Shown piece by piece: positions 23,067-35,970 of a stretch of 64,000 nt of DNA. The stretch's first letter is position 1, and the number at the start of each line of letters is the position of its first letter. The stretch is from Casuarina equisetifolia (Eukaryota; Streptophyta; Magnoliopsida; Fagales; Casuarinaceae): contig CM052360.1 in assembly GCA_028551475.1 (NCBI GenBank), positions 8,916,501-8,980,500 on the forward strand, given 5' to 3'. The notes under the pieces were generated by a model. It was given only the letters and a program-made list of their open reading frames with translations, ran no database searches and was not told the origin of the DNA. Position numbers and translations under genes: made by a program.

Positions 23067-26000
23067 ATTCCCAAATCGAAAGAAGAAGCGCTTTTCTCAA
23101 AAAACCCTTAATACAAAGTAACACCAGATGTGCGCAAGCTCAACCTACATGTTCATATTACAATTGAATTATCACCCAAATCCCCATCATGTCCACTTCC
23201 AAATTTGTGGGCCTCTCTCCTCCCTCTCTCTCTCTCTCTCTACCCGATCAGCTCGGAACGTTGCCAGAGATTGAGAGAAGCCGAAGATGCCCCCAAGAGA
23301 AAAGACAAAGCGAGGGAATCCAAGTTTCATGAAACTCCAGCAACAACGATAACAAAGAGAAACAGCAAGCCGAGAAAATAAAAATCCTTTCGAATTAAAC
23401 AGAGCGCCGGCTTCGTCTTCCTCTTCGTTTTACCTTTGCTCTACATCACCCACCCCCCTACTCACACACCCACGCACGCACACACGCACACACGCACCTT
23501 ATAGCGATCTCCCTCCCTCTGCCCCCTTCTGTGACCTCAGTTTCCCACTCTCCCCCGGTTTGACCAGAATAAAACTCTCGACTTTCCCTGCGCGCCTTTC
23601 TTAAGTAATTTTTTTCTCGCCATTGTTCTTACCAAGCTCTCCCTTGACAAAAACTTTAAAAAAGGGACATGAAATTAACGTTATCAACGCGGTAATGATA
23701 CTCTTTTGACTGCGCTTTAAACATCATTTAACCCTTTATTACACAAACATAATTCTTTTTTAATTTTGTCACGATTTTTATTAACGTTGTAAAAACCCTG
23801 CACATGTGGGCGAAGTCGAAACCGGTACGGGATACGGACGTGCCATCTGGCGGGACTGGCGGAAGATGGAGCCGGTTTGGTTCCATCGTTTGGGCAGGGA
23901 CGGTCCACAATTCGCGCACCGCACCTGCGGACAACGCTGTTAGAAGACTAGGAATTGTACGGAATATTGGCCTCTAGCTCCCCCTTTGACTATTCCTTTT
24001 GTAACATTTTCCATTCTCTTTTTATATATATATATATATATAATTCAGTTTTAAAGTATGTTCACATTAATTAGAAATGCAATTAAAGAAGAGATTCGAA
24101 CTTAGAGTTTAATTTTACTTTATTTTTTTTCCATCTGGACTATACTTGAGGACAAGATGTCCCATTATTCTCTTTACAAGTGCAATGCAGTCATGTCGAC
24201 ACGATCTTTGAAAGGAACATCTGGTGACTTGACAAGTCCATTTCCGTGGGATTAGCTTGTGGAAAGGGTTGAGGAGTGGGATTCCTTGGATTTTTCAAAG
24301 CGAGGATTCAGCGGTTGTGGGTACACAGATTTTACTCATCTTAATCGGTGGTGTGCTCGAAGCGCTGAAGCTGAAAGCTTGTTAGCCTTTTACAACCATT
24401 AATTTATTTGAAAAGGCGTACAACCATGTTGGCATAAAAACAAGAACCCACCTCCGCGACGGTTGACTGCCACTCAGCCTGTCTCTTTCAGAGTGGTGGA
24501 ATTTTTAGATGCCATTCCCACTAACCGAGAATGCTTTCTAGGTGGTCAATTTAAATATGATGCCTCAAATTTCAATCTAATTAAATAAAGAGGTTCTGGT
24601 TAAAAGCTTGTTTCCAGGGTTTATCAGGGATCTAGGAATCAATCACAGCAGCAATCCTTTTCGTTCCCTGAGAGGTTAAGAAGAAGATTGACTTGACCTT
24701 TTCAAAGCATACATTTAAAAATCCCCCAAATTTCAGTACCCAGAACCTAGTGAGAGCAGCCCCACTATTCATTCATTCAAGAAATCAATCTCTACCTTTT
24801 CTGGCTGTACATGGTACCACCATCATCTAATAGTTGATCATCAAAGTTTTACAAACCCCACATAGCCCAGTGGGTCAGACATAAATTCTATTAAAAACAG
24901 AGTATTTTTTATTACTAGGAATAAAATTCAATTTCTTGCTTAGGTAACCCCAATTCTAGGTCTGGTGATTTGGTAGACATGCGGGCATTATCGAAAGGAC
25001 AGGGGTTGAGGGGCTGGGGGGCATGGTGGTGATGTTAATGGTCATCATAAACCCTATTACTCCATAAAGTAAAGATATGATGCTGTACTTCCATTCAAAC
25101 GTTTATCCTTAAGCATCTTAGAGCCATAATCTCCATAAACAGAGTAAAATAAGTGCTTATTTACAATTCTTTTGGTTTTCACGTTTGTCTTATCTAGAAT
25201 ATCAGGATCAGGATCACGAACTCTTTTATTGGTTAGTTGTAGGTAGGCCACCGGCCTGCAAAATAGAGAATTTGGATGTCTTGATTCGCTTACAATATCA
25301 AAATTCTGATAATCTTCTCACGGCTTGAAAGGCCCTAGAAACATGCTGAGAAGTCTTCAGGCTTTGCCTTGGAATTTCAGGGAACAATCTCTTTCATGCG
25401 CGGTCTTTCTTTGGTCGGATTGGCCACTTGGGGTTTACTAAATCAGAATCGTGTAAGGATTTGGTGAAGAATATCACTGTATTTTGTGGAAGATTCCCTC
25501 CCCCACTCTATTTTTATCGATTGCTTTTCTTTTGTAGAATAGACTTGACCTTATCATCTCCAACCAATGCAAATGACGCGTTGATCGAGACCCTCAAACC
25601 TTGGAAACTTTGCAATAATTTTGACGGATTGTTATGATCAGAACCATGTCGGTGCAACGTTGGATAAATTTCAGCCGTCAACCTAAATATGACAACGTTG
25701 GACTTCTGCTTTGCGTGTCTTTGCAGCTCAAGCTTTTCTCGAATGGTTAAGATCAACTTTTGCTTGTTACTGCCAAATGATTCTGTTTTAATCATCCGAC
25801 GATCACAACTCACAAGACACGTTTACGCTTCGAACTTTTTGACCATTTAGGGATATAAAATGAGCCAAGATATCGTGAACAACGTGCCACCGACAGTAGA
25901 TTGTCGAAGCAATTCCCAATGTTAATCGTCCTGCCAGAAGGTTCAATTGTCATTGTCAATCACCAAAGACATTGAATTTCGATCCCCCATGTTTCAACTT

Positions 26001-27662
26001 TTTGAGCCCTTAACTTTATATTACACGACACTGAGGGGCCGAGGCATTGTCCAACATTCTCCCATGGAAGCTTTTGAATGGATTGTAGCTACTCAAATTG
26101 TCCATGGCCAGCTTCTTTTTCTTCTCCTTTTCCATTTTCACCGACTTCCCCATGACCATGTCAACACAAGCAACTCTTCTGCTTCCGCTGGCTAACATTA
26201 TCCTTCAACAATCATGAGAAATTCATTAAATTTGTCGTATGTGCTTTTCTTTCTTTGATGGCGAGAATTTTCTGGTGAGCCAAACAGAGATTGAATCCCA
26301 CTTGATTTTTAAAGATCATGGGCATGTGCTTTGCGAGGGCATGTGGTAGTCACCCATATTAGAAAAGTAATTTCTTGTTTTTTCTTTTTTATAAAGTTAT
26401 ACACGTGCCCAACAATAAAGAAAAGAACTATAAGATCATGTGACATTCAAAAGGCAGGTTCACACTGCGACCTACCAAACAGGTGAATGACTCATATAAT
26501 GTTGCCGCTGACTTAGACCGACCGTATCGAATGGGCTAGAATTATCACTATCACTTTTTTAATGCTGCTAGGCCAGAAGTCATGCCACATTTTGTGTCGT
26601 CCACTGGAGATGGTGGACATGAGGTGCATGTCAATTGCTCAACACATGTCACAATCTTGGTGAACAGTGAGTCAAAAATAAAGGCATTTGCAGTTGTATT
26701 TGTGGACGGATTCACATGGAGGTCTCTCAGATTGTCCGCCTCAAAAAAGGTTGTCATTTCTAAGGGCTTGTAATCCCTAAGTTTTGGCCTTGAATTCATT
26801 ATCCAAAAGTGGGAATCCTTGAATTATTGTCTCATTTCCCTTCCAGAAGTAACATACTTGGTTGAAATGGGAAGGACATTGATGATGCCCGCTCTTTTTG
26901 GTAGATGGATCAGGCAGCCAGTTTCTGCCAACATAAGGGCCATAAGGTTGTTGTGCCTGACTGAGCCCTGGATTAGCCCAAGAGTCGTCATGGCCTACTA
27001 AACTGGAACCTTGGACAGATTGATATTGGAATGGGCTACGATTTCGGGTCCATTTAGCCTTCAACTCACCAAATCACATGAAACAAAAAACGTCTCCTTT
27101 TCATTCGACGCAAGTTATCCGCAACAATGAACATACACGACCATGAGATTCTAAATTGAAGCCAGTTTCTGACCACGATGGGTTATCAAACTTGTGGATC
27201 TGCAGAACATGAGTGGCACCCAATTAGTCGTCAATCACATAGCAGAGGATAAGATGTATGGTAGCAGAAATAATAATCAATGCCTAAACAAAGACATGGC
27301 TTCGTCGTGGGAAGCATATACAAACGTGAGGTAGCCTTCTGAAACGGGTCAACTTAGCAACTTCCACCACCCCCACAATTTGCGCCCACACCTAAAAACT
27401 CCACCACGTACGTATACCCTTTCGTTTGCCTTCCTTGGAAAACGAATTGTTATCGCAGAAGGGATTTCTCTTTGGAGATTGATCATAGGAGGAGACTTCG
27501 CAGAGAAAAGATAGAATAATAACGCCAAAAATTATGGAGAGGATGTGATTCTTCACGTCTTTTTTGCATTCTCTGCAGCCCAAAATCCATCTTTTCTTCT
27601 AAATCACATATACGCAGACAAGAGCCGGCTAGGGAAACCGAAGAGGGCTTAATCAAGGAGTC
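23067..27662. other. Intergenic region between divergent PBS1 and EXO70C
   Basis: About 4.6 kb between two divergent genes, so it holds both promoters. It includes CT-rich (23215-23240) and CA-rich (23460-23495) sequence upstream of PBS1 and a TA run (24024-24043). Two overlapping minus-strand frames at 26551-27064 are open but I recognise no domain. Confidence 0.5.
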
Positions 27663-29657
27663 ATGGAGATAAAGCCAACTGGTGATAAGAATGACATTGT
27701 GTCTTCGGAGAACTCAGAGACCGTTGAGGGGAAATTAGACGTTGAACGGCAACATGACGAGAAGGGGGAAAAAGACGTGGTGGAAGAACCGCCACCAGCG
27801 GATCCCGAGCTGAGACTCACGCAGGTTCTTGACGAGGTTGATCGGTATTTGGTGACCCTAACCAATGCCGAGGGAGGCGAATCGGACCCACCAGATCAAG
27901 TTCCGGACTGCGTGGAGTTGTTGTCGAAAATGCTCGATTCCATGATCGAGGACTACAATGCAGACAAAACGAAGTTTGGTCGAGACACCGAAGGCGACGC
28001 GTCTTTTCTCGAAGCCGTGTATCGGGTATCAAAGCTGTCCCGTCGGTTGGACAAGACCCCATCAAACTCGTCGTCGTCATCTGCTCTGGACCGACCAAGC
28101 ACCGTGCTACAACAAGCCATGTCTTTTTTGGAGGACGAATTACGAGTTCTTCTTTACCAAGAACCCAAACCCAACAATGTCCCAGATCAGAGATCTCAGA
28201 AAGTTTCAAAGCAGCACTCCTTCCATCTCAATCACGAGCAGGACCGGTGCATCCTACACGAGCCTGAACCGAAGAAAGATGAAGAAGAATTCCCTGGATT
28301 TTCCCCAGAAACCATTTCCAACATGAACAAGATTGCCTCGATGATGATCTTTGCGGGCTACGAGAGTGAGTGTAGCATGGTCTATGCCATCTTAAGGCGA
28401 AGCGCGTTCCGAGGGGCGTTGGCCAAGCTAGGTTACGACTATAAAAGCATTGACGATGTGCAGAGAATGCAATGGGAGTCTTTGGAAGGAGAAATCGCTT
28501 CCTGGATCAACGTCGTCAAGCAGTGCTCCAGTAACCTCTTCTGCAGCGAAAGGAAGCTCTGTTACTCCGTTTTTACCGATCATCCCTCCTTGTCTCAAAC
28601 CCTATTCAGCGATCTCGCGCGCCCTGTCGTCATGCAGCTTCTCGATTTCGCAGAAGCGGTAGCGTTAACGAAGCGTTCGGCTGAGAAGTTGTTCAAGTTT
28701 CTAGACATGTACGAGACCCTGCGCGATCTGGTTCGGACTATGGTTGATGATTCTTACCCAGAGGACCTGATTTCTGAGGCCTCAGAGGCCAAGAACCAAC
28801 TCGGCGAATCTGCGGTTAGCATTTTTTGTGACCTCGAGAACTCGATCAAGAGCGACCAAGGGAGGACCCCCGTCCCCAGCGGCGCGGTGCACCCATTGAC
28901 CCGCTATGTCATGAACTACCTCAAGTACGCCTGTGAATACAAGGACACATTGGAGGAGGTCTTTCGGCAACACCTAAAGATCGAGAAGGGAATTGACAAC
29001 GAGCAGTGTGGTGATGGTGATGGTGAGGGCGAATCTAATTATGGGTCGGCACCTAAAACATCGCCATTTTCGGTACAGTTGGTGACGGTCATGGACCTCC
29101 TGGACGCGAACCTTGACATCAAGTCGAAGCTGTACAGAGACTACGCGTTAAGCTACATTTTCTTGATGAACAACGGGAGGTACATCCTTCAGAAGATCAA
29201 AGGATCCGCGGAGATTTACGAGTTGATGGGGGACACTTGGTGCAGAAAGCGGTCGTCGTTGTTGAGGCTGTACCACAAGAACTACCAGCGAGAGACATGG
29301 AATAGGGTGTTGCAGTGTCTGAACCACGAGGGTCTTCAGGCGAGTGGACATGGGAAAGTTTCGAAGACAGTATTGAAGGAGAGGTTCAAGAACTTCAATG
29401 CTATGTTCGATGAGATTCACAAGACCCAGAGCGCTTGGGTAGTAAGCGATGAGCAGCTTCAGTCGGAGCTCCGGGTGTCTATATCTGCAGTGATGATTCC
29501 CGCTTACCGGTCCTTCTTAGGAAGGTTCCAGCAACACTTGGATCCGGGTAGACAATCGGAGAAGTATATCAAGTACCAGCCAGAAGATATTGAGACTTTG
29601 ATTGATGAATTGTTTGATGGAAATACACCCACGTCTATGGCAAGAAGAAGAACGTAA
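27663..29657 (+). CDS. Exocyst subunit EXO70, EXO70C-like
   Basis: A subunit of, or a relative of, the exocyst complex that tethers secretory vesicles to the plasma membrane; plant EXO70C proteins are mainly known from tip-growing pollen tubes and root hairs, where they tune secretion. A single exon of 664 codons, as usual for plant EXO70s. The first 50 residues are acidic and probably disordered. VDRYLVTLTNAEG, VPDCVELLSKMLDSMI and KFGRD-type blocks in residues 50-120 match the EXO70C subgroup. The Exo70 domain (PF03081) covers roughly 220-640, with TISNMNKIASMMIFAGYE, DDVQRMQWESLE and AVALTKRSAEKLFKFLDMYE. The C-terminal part has NNGRYILQKIKGS. The ATG at 27663 is the first in the open frame. 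EXO70 membership is firm; the C subgroup is my judgement. Confidence 0.92.
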   Translation: MEIKPTGDKNDIVSSENSETVEGKLDVERQHDEKGEKDVVEEPPPADPELRLTQVLDEVDRYLVTLTNAEGGESDPPDQVPDCVELLSKMLDSMIEDYNADKTKFGRDTEGDASFLEAVYRVSKLSRRLDKTPSNSSSSSALDRPSTVLQQAMSFLEDELRVLLYQEPKPNNVPDQRSQKVSKQHSFHLNHEQDRCILHEPEPKKDEEEFPGFSPETISNMNKIASMMIFAGYESECSMVYAILRRSAFRGALAKLGYDYKSIDDVQRMQWESLEGEIASWINVVKQCSSNLFCSERKLCYSVFTDHPSLSQTLFSDLARPVVMQLLDFAEAVALTKRSAEKLFKFLDMYETLRDLVRTMVDDSYPEDLISEASEAKNQLGESAVSIFCDLENSIKSDQGRTPVPSGAVHPLTRYVMNYLKYACEYKDTLEEVFRQHLKIEKGIDNEQCGDGDGEGESNYGSAPKTSPFSVQLVTVMDLLDANLDIKSKLYRDYALSYIFLMNNGRYILQKIKGSAEIYELMGDTWCRKRSSLLRLYHKNYQRETWNRVLQCLNHEGLQASGHGKVSKTVLKERFKNFNAMFDEIHKTQSAWVVSDEQLQSELRVSISAVMIPAYRSFLGRFQQHLDPGRQSEKYIKYQPEDIETLIDELFDGNTPTSMARRRT

Positions 29658-32589
29658 GTCTTACCCAAAGAAGAAGATATTGTCTTGGGTGTGCATGTCG
29701 ATTTCTTTGGTGTAGTTGGTAATCTTAACACGTTTTCGGAAGACAATTTTATGTAAAATCTTATTTGGTTTTCATCATAAATGTTAACAGAGTTTTCACA
29801 AATCAGGCATGTTCTTCTATCCCTGGGATCCATATTTTTAATCTAAGCACGGATTTGGATTCAATTTGATTTGTTCCACCGATAATGATCCAAAATAGTT
29901 TCTTTACTGACTCGTTCTTGAAAGTTCAACGAATTGTTGTCACTGCTCTTTGTACCATGAACAAGTATATCTAGGTTAGGACCTATTCCTCTCCATCACT
30001 GTTATGATCCAAAATTACGAGAGAACATTAAGATTAATACAGTTTCTGCCACCATAACCCTCACGTGAGAACAACAAAATCCACACTCCAAGAATCCATC
30101 CTCATTATATATAAGCCCATATACTAAAACAAACCTTGAACAGTAGCCTACATAGGTTGAATTTTAGGCCTTCTACCAATGTATAACAACTCAATAGAAG
30201 AAAAAAAGGATAAACAAAAGACTTTGGGGAAAGGCATACAGTTTTGTTGATGCTAAGTTGAGGAGCCCATTACCTGTGAGTTCACCAAGTCAGGGTCCGA
30301 CACCCCTCCCCTCTCTAATACAATTTGGTTATGAAACACTATGAAAAAAAAAAACCACATTTCTCCCCACTTAAAATTCTTTCCTTGAACACTCAAATTT
30401 TACAACATTATCGCAGAAGAAAGATAACTGCTAAACAAATTAAGGCGTTCTTTTCCAAACGAGAAAACGATAGTCTTGTCTTTTTTTTTCCCTGGGCCAT
30501 TAACCATAACATTAACATCATGTCCTGTTAGGTACTGCTTGTTTTTGCTTTCCACTAACCTAATGAAAAAAGCAATGTCATGAGTTTGATTAAAGCTAGT
30601 TGTCACAAGTTGTTTTGTACGAAAAATTGTTCATACACGGGACTTTTGTCATATCACCCATAAAGAGAGATCGAATGCTTGGAGCAATACGACGCTCGTT
30701 CCTCTCGGTTGCTTGGGCTCGGAGGGGTCTGAAATATTCCCTAGCTCGTGTAATTCTGACAAGTTTAATGCAAATACCACTCTAATTTCTCTAATCTCAT
30801 TTGTTTGTAGGGAGTTAGGTTCTTACTTGGATAGCATGTACTTGAAAATTCAGCACATAACACCGAAAACTAATAGGTGTATAAGCTAAAGCATGTTTCA
30901 TCAGACATCCAAGCTTTTGTATGTAGAAATTGTGAAACCCCCGTGGAGTAAAGAGACGATGAAAATCTGGGCATAGCCAGGTAGCGTGTCAAAGGGGAGA
31001 GATGTGGTTGCATGCTTAAACTCCTTGAGAAAGAGAAAGCACTGAAGACTCATAGTTATCTGGAACAGAGAGACAGTACAGTTTGAACAGCTACGAAGTT
31101 AGCATGAGATCGGACCTACCCGATCTTGCCGGTTCAAATACAATCAGATCCCCATATCTCGCCGGAATTCGGCGCACATCCGTACGCGCCGCCCGACCCA
31201 GACAGTGCTGCAGGGCACGCGTTGCCTTCTTCTCTCTATTCACGACTGTCACTTTGTCACTGCTTTAGGTGGACAAATCAGCAGGCTTTGAGTTGCCCTA
31301 CTTAGTTTTGTACCTTTATTTACAGATCACAGAGAGTTAAGCGCCCCCTGGAGTGCAGCTACTTCACGCCAATGTGTAAGGTCCGTGGAAATAGCTTTAC
31401 TGTGTGCTGGACATTCAGAAGGGGGCTTGGTCCACATTCTTTGCGTCCGAAGCAAACTTGATTTGCAATCCTTGGTATTCAATTTGAGCGTGCATTTTAC
31501 CAACCAGTGGAAAACATTTTTGGGAAAAGATCAATTATGCCTGCTCTTCAAAGTTAATGAACATTTTGTTGACTTGGTCCATCTCTATACAACGAGAGAC
31601 CACAGTCTATCTAATTCAGGTAAGAACAGGATTGATTTGCAGACAGTGCTCTTCCATTTTGTGTCAAATTACAGGCCTTCTTCCTTTTAAGGGATAATCT
31701 ATGATATTAATTAGGGCCCCTCTTTTGTTGGGTGGAGGAGACAAACACATAATGTTGGTTCCATCCGACTGAAAAGCAAACTCCAACTTTCTACACCTTA
31801 GATCTTGGAATTAACAACGCAAATTTCGACTGAACCAAAAGGGGTTTGGTGAGCAAAGCATAATCAAACAAAGGATCTGAAAATGTCACGCCTTCTTACT
31901 CTTTTCATGGGATGGGTGAAGGTCAAAGTGACGGGACCGAGGCCGGCACATAACCATCATGTGTATGCATGCCTTCCCGTTGAGAATCCAGATGCAAAAA
32001 GGCAAACATGCGCGTAATGGTCACGTCAGAAGCCAGGGCTTCCGTCGTAGGGAGCGACAACAGAGGGGACAACAGCCGCGTCTATTAAATCTTCGACCTG
32101 TGAAAAAGCCTGTGGCCAATGTCCCGGCGTCTGAGAGCTCAAAAAGCACGTACTGGTATTTACACAAAAGTAGACCCTCATACGGTAGTCTGTAACGTAG
32201 ACAAATACCATCCGTAGCCGCCTTTAGCGGCTGACACCCCTGCCTTCGCACTTCGAGCTTTTTCCTGCTTTGAGTAATATATTTTGTCATCACCTACACC
32301 TAGCAGAAGTCAGTACAGACAACAATCCTTTTCAAGCAAAAACCACAAGCTCCTCAACGCACGCGCTGCGACAACAACAGACAAACTCTACATATTTACT
32401 GTGCTACCATTTCCAACCCAATTCCTATAAAAACCCACCACTTCACCATGGATTCTTGGACTTGGACAGCCAGCAAACAAGCATAGTTCATCACTGAACA
32501 TTCTGAACCTGTTTCTTCCTCTTACTTTTGCTCTTCGGTTGACCTTGCCTTCCCAGTTTTTCTTCTTGTTTCAGAGTGAAATTTAGACA
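29658..32589. other. Intergenic region between EXO70C and glutaredoxin
   Basis: Non-coding sequence of 2.9 kb. Short open frames occur (31385-31690, 31959-32195) but none has a recognisable motif. The right end carries the glutaredoxin promoter. Confidence 0.5.
32426..32433 (+). promoter_or_regulatory. TATA box of the glutaredoxin gene
   Basis: TATAAAAA stands 157 bp before the glutaredoxin start codon, preceded by CCAAT-like sequence (CAACCCAATTCC). This fits a short leader of about 125 nt. Assigned by motif and position only. Confidence 0.55.
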
Positions 32590-32976
32590 ATGCATTACCA
32601 GTCTGCTGAGTACTCGTGGGGTTTCTATATCCCTGCAGCAAGGAGCATAGCCCCAGACCCATTGGAGCGGGTGTTAAGGCTGGCCTCAGAGAGCGCAGTG
32701 GTGATATTCAGCATCAGCAGCTGCTGCATGTGCCACGCCGTGAAGAGGCTCTTCAGTGGAATGGGTGTGAGTCCAACGGTCTACGAGCTGGACCAGGACC
32801 CAAGAGGCAAAGAGATCGAAAGGGCACTGATGAGGCTGCCGGGGAACTCGCCTGGTACTGTCCCTGTGGTTTTCATCGGAGGGAAGCTAGTTGGTGCCAT
32901 GGACCGAGTTATGGCGTCCCACATTAACGGGACCCTTGTCCCACTTCTTAAGGAGGCTGGAGCCCTGTGGCTCTGA
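32590..32976 (+). CDS. CC-type glutaredoxin (ROXY family)
   Basis: A land-plant-specific glutaredoxin class that binds TGA-type bZIP factors and acts in development, stress and nitrogen responses. Single exon, 128 aa. The active site is CCMC (45-48) after VVIFSISS, the defining CC-type motif. The glutathione-binding TVP lies in [10 protein letters not shown] (about 93-102) and [10 protein letters not shown] follows. The protein ends in ALWL, the C-terminal motif needed by ROXY proteins to interact with TGA factors. Length and lack of introns fit the family. A TATA box lies upstream. The particular ROXY/GRXC number is not resolved. Confidence 0.94.
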   Translation: MHYQSAEYSWGFYIPAARSIAPDPLERVLRLASESAVVIFSISSCCMCHAVKRLFSGMGVSPTVYELDQDPRGKEIERALMRLPGNSPGTVPVVFIGGKLVGAMDRVMASHINGTLVPLLKEAGALWL

Positions 32977-34514
32977 ATGTGATACAGCAAAGAAGTGTGT
33001 TTGATTCTACGTGCGAAGGAATGAAGGGAAGGAGCAGTCTTCCAATTTCTATGATGTCCAGTGCTGGATATATTAGCGTACTTGTTTTTTTTTTTCTTTT
33101 TTCTTCTTCAATTTTCAATCTTTCCTTCTTCAATATTGAGTTTTCCAACTCGTGAACGCTGTTACAAGCAGCAAATGTATTTGAATTTCCCCTTTGTATA
33201 GTGAATGGAAGGTGAACATTAAGCCTCTTAACTTGTCTTAATTATGAACTTATTGTACTTAACACCCATGTGATGGGAAAGAAGCAAACAACAAGAATGT
33301 GTGTAATTTCTGCCGGCAAACTGGCCGTCATTATGATTGGGAATGTGGAGGAGTGTCCTAAACCCTTCCGGCAAAATCTAGTGGCATACGGACTCATGGC
33401 TCTTAAGTACTTGATGATGCATATAGGTATGTTCTCTTCATAGGGCACGTGTACGGAGAATGATGATAAGGACTGTATGGCTTGTATCAGGACGAATAGC
33501 TTTCTGCCACGTCTAATTGTCAACGAATAGGGACACTCTAGAGCCCTGAAAATGATCTTTATGCGGTTGACGTTTGAATCGACTCAAGATTTTGCAAGAA
33601 AAGCTATCATTACTCGTACGGATAGATTTGTAGATTTATAGAAAGGTCGCCAGAAGGATACTTTATGGAACCAGTTATAGACTTATAATTTAAACCTACC
33701 CTTATGATATTTTATTGGAATGTGTCTTAAATTGATTCATGTTCACCGTACAGAACCAGCAAGTAGTTCTATTTCAATTCATCTGGAGTTGAAATCTTGA
33801 TTCAGAAGTTCGTCTTGATCCCTTCGTTTAAACAAGTCCATTCATCTATATCCCTTACTCAGAAGGCTGCTTGATTCTGTATCAGTCATACTTGTCATCA
33901 GAGGCCCACTTGGATAAATTCAGCTTTCACTTTCCTTGGGCTGTGATTCGAAGGAGATAATTCTAGCCCAACGGATTTCTGGTTGGACTGAGGCCCAAGT
34001 GATGAAAGATAAGAAAGAGGGTTTTGAATGCCCCGTTCCATGTGCAATTGTACATTCAGTTCTGGTGAATCTCTTTGACCCAATTCAACTGTATGCAGAT
34101 GAACATTACCGTCATATAATAATGTTTTGGGCATCTCCAGCCCCACAAGAAATTGATGCCAACACTGAAATCTGTGCATATCCTGTGATCCCACCGAAAA
34201 ATACTTTTTCTTTTGATAGGACAACTCACAAGGCACCAGAAAAATTATACGCTCAGAAGCATGATCATGGCATAGTGTTTTCTACTGTATCTTGGGTACT
34301 GAAGGAGGAGAGCTGCAGCTAATTTGTGGCGTCGAATGAAAACTTGGAGGAAGAAGTAGACCAGCTGCCCTGGTGTGAGCAGGATGCCTGTAAATATTAG
34401 CCATTAGTGTACAAACAGATAGAACAAAATCACCTTCCTGTTTCATCTCGTTTTCCCCGAACGGAAAGTAAAGGACTAGAAGTGAGTCAGAAGGCAAGCA
34501 AACTTTCCAGTTAA

Positions 34515-34555
34515 GAAAATGAAAATGAAAATGAAAATGAAAATGAAAATGAAAG
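34515..34555. repeat. (GAAAAT)n microsatellite
   Basis: About seven hexamer units of GAAAAT, intergenic. Confidence 0.85.
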
Positions 34556-34840
34556 TGGAAAAAGAGATGTTCCAGTGCACCATGGTCCTGCAATTCTTGG
34601 ACTTTCTCTTATTCTACCTGGGAAAATTGCAGAGCCTCCAGGTCGAATCCAACTAGCTGTCAATCTGCAACAGGGCAATAATCTCTCTCACTCTCCACCA
34701 TTGTGCAATCTGCCAAAAAGGCTCGTCACATGTCTTTGTTTGTAGTTAATATATAAAGCATTTTAACTCTCTGATTACAGTTGGTCCTAATACCAACTAC
34801 TCACGGGCTCATTATATGCACAGAGGACATGCTTCTGTAG

Positions 34841-34850
34841 TTATATAATA
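34841..34850 (+). promoter_or_regulatory. TATA-like element of the Ole e 1 gene
   Basis: TTATATAATA lies about 85 bp upstream of the start codon at 34935. Motif and spacing are the only evidence. Confidence 0.4.
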
Positions 34851-34934
34851 ATGCTTTGGATGGCATTCATGGAGTAAAACTATTTGGTGCTTTTGTAGAA
34901 GCTTCTTCTTCCCACTTCTCCCAATTTCGCTCAC

Positions 34935-35970
34935 ATGGCTTCAGTAATTCTCCTTGCTCTTGCATTGCTCTTTGTTCATCCCCTTTCTCTCATAGCTAAA
35001 CCAACAAATCCAGTCTCCCATATCACCGTAGTGGGTGTTGTTTACTGTGATATGTGCTCCAGCAACACTTTCTCTAGACACAGCTACTTCTTGCCAGGTA
35101 ATTTTCACTCAGGGCAGAAAACTACTCTTTAGTTTCTCTTGAAAGTGAAATTTCAACTTATAAGTTTCCAAATATGTGCTTTTGTTTTACTACTCAGGTG
35201 CGGATGTTCAAATCCAATGCAAATTCAAAGCAAACTCACCAAAAACCAGGGAGCAGATCGCGTTTTCTGTCAACAGAACGACGGATCATCATGGTGTATA
35301 CAAGCTAGAAATACCGACTGTCGATGGGGTTAACTGTGTAGAAGGCTTGGCAGTGACATCGATGTGCCAGGCAAGCTTAATCGGGAGCTCATCTTCAGCC
35401 TGCAACGTCCCTGCTCTGAAAGTCACTTCGAATGTGGTCTCAGTCAAGTCCAAGCAGGATAATCTCTGCATATACAACTTGAATGCCCTGAGTTACAAGC
35501 CATCGAAGAAGAACACCTCCTTATGTGGAAATCAGCAGGAATTACTAAGCTCGTTGAACTCATCAAAGTGCTTTTTTCCTTTATTCCCACCGTCTGGATT
35601 CTCCTGGCCCCCTTTTCCTAACTTACCCTTCCCTCCATTGCCAAACCTGCCTCCACTGCCGCCCCTACCTACACTGCCACCTCTTCCTGAACTACCACCC
35701 TTCCCATCTTTTCCCTTCCCTCCACTCCCTTTTCAAAATCCACCTCCTTTGCCCTTTCCATTCCCACGCCTCCCTCCTTTCCCCCCTACTCCATCTCTTT
35801 TTTCCCCACCCCCTCCACCTGCATTTAATCTAAGAGATCCAAGAACTTGGACACCTAATATCCCTTCAGCCTCTCCTCCTCCTCCAGCATTTAATCTCGG
35901 AGACCCAAAAACTTGGATACCCTATACCCCCCCATCCTCCCCCAACAGCCCTCAAAACCAAATTCCATAG
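34935..35970 (+). CDS. Pollen Ole e 1 / extensin-family secreted proline-rich protein
   Basis: A secreted cell-wall-type protein. Two exons (34935-35097 and 35198-35970; 163 + 773 nt) join in phase to 311 aa. Residues 1-21 are a hydrophobic signal peptide ending near IAKP. The Ole e 1 domain follows: VVYCDMCSSN, then after the junction ADVQIQCKF, YKLEIPTVDG, CQASLIGSSSSACNVP, and YNLNALSYKP, with paired cysteines expected to form disulfides. From about residue 185 the protein is proline-rich with many PPLP and PPFP units, resembling the tails of Ole e 1/extensin chimeras and PELPK-type proteins. The last 55 residues contain a duplicated motif, FNLRDPRTWTP and FNLGDPKTWIP, each after a run of prolines. 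Family is clear; the precise function is unknown. Confidence 0.88.

Larger units (their letters stand above)
32977..34934. other. Intergenic region between glutaredoxin and the Ole e 1 gene
   Basis: About 2 kb. Overlapping frames open on both strands at 33898-34322 (112-128 codons) but match no family that I know. A GAAAAT hexamer repeat lies at 34515-34555. A TATATAA-type element at 34841-34850 could serve the next gene. Confidence 0.5.

Noticed and set aside
27653..28209. Antisense frames across the EXO70 gene start
   Set aside because: Shadows of the 664-codon EXO70C-like gene.
34515..34555. Regular repeat that might suggest a CRISPR-like array
   Set aside because: It is a simple hexamer microsatellite with no spacers; the genome is a plant nuclear genome.
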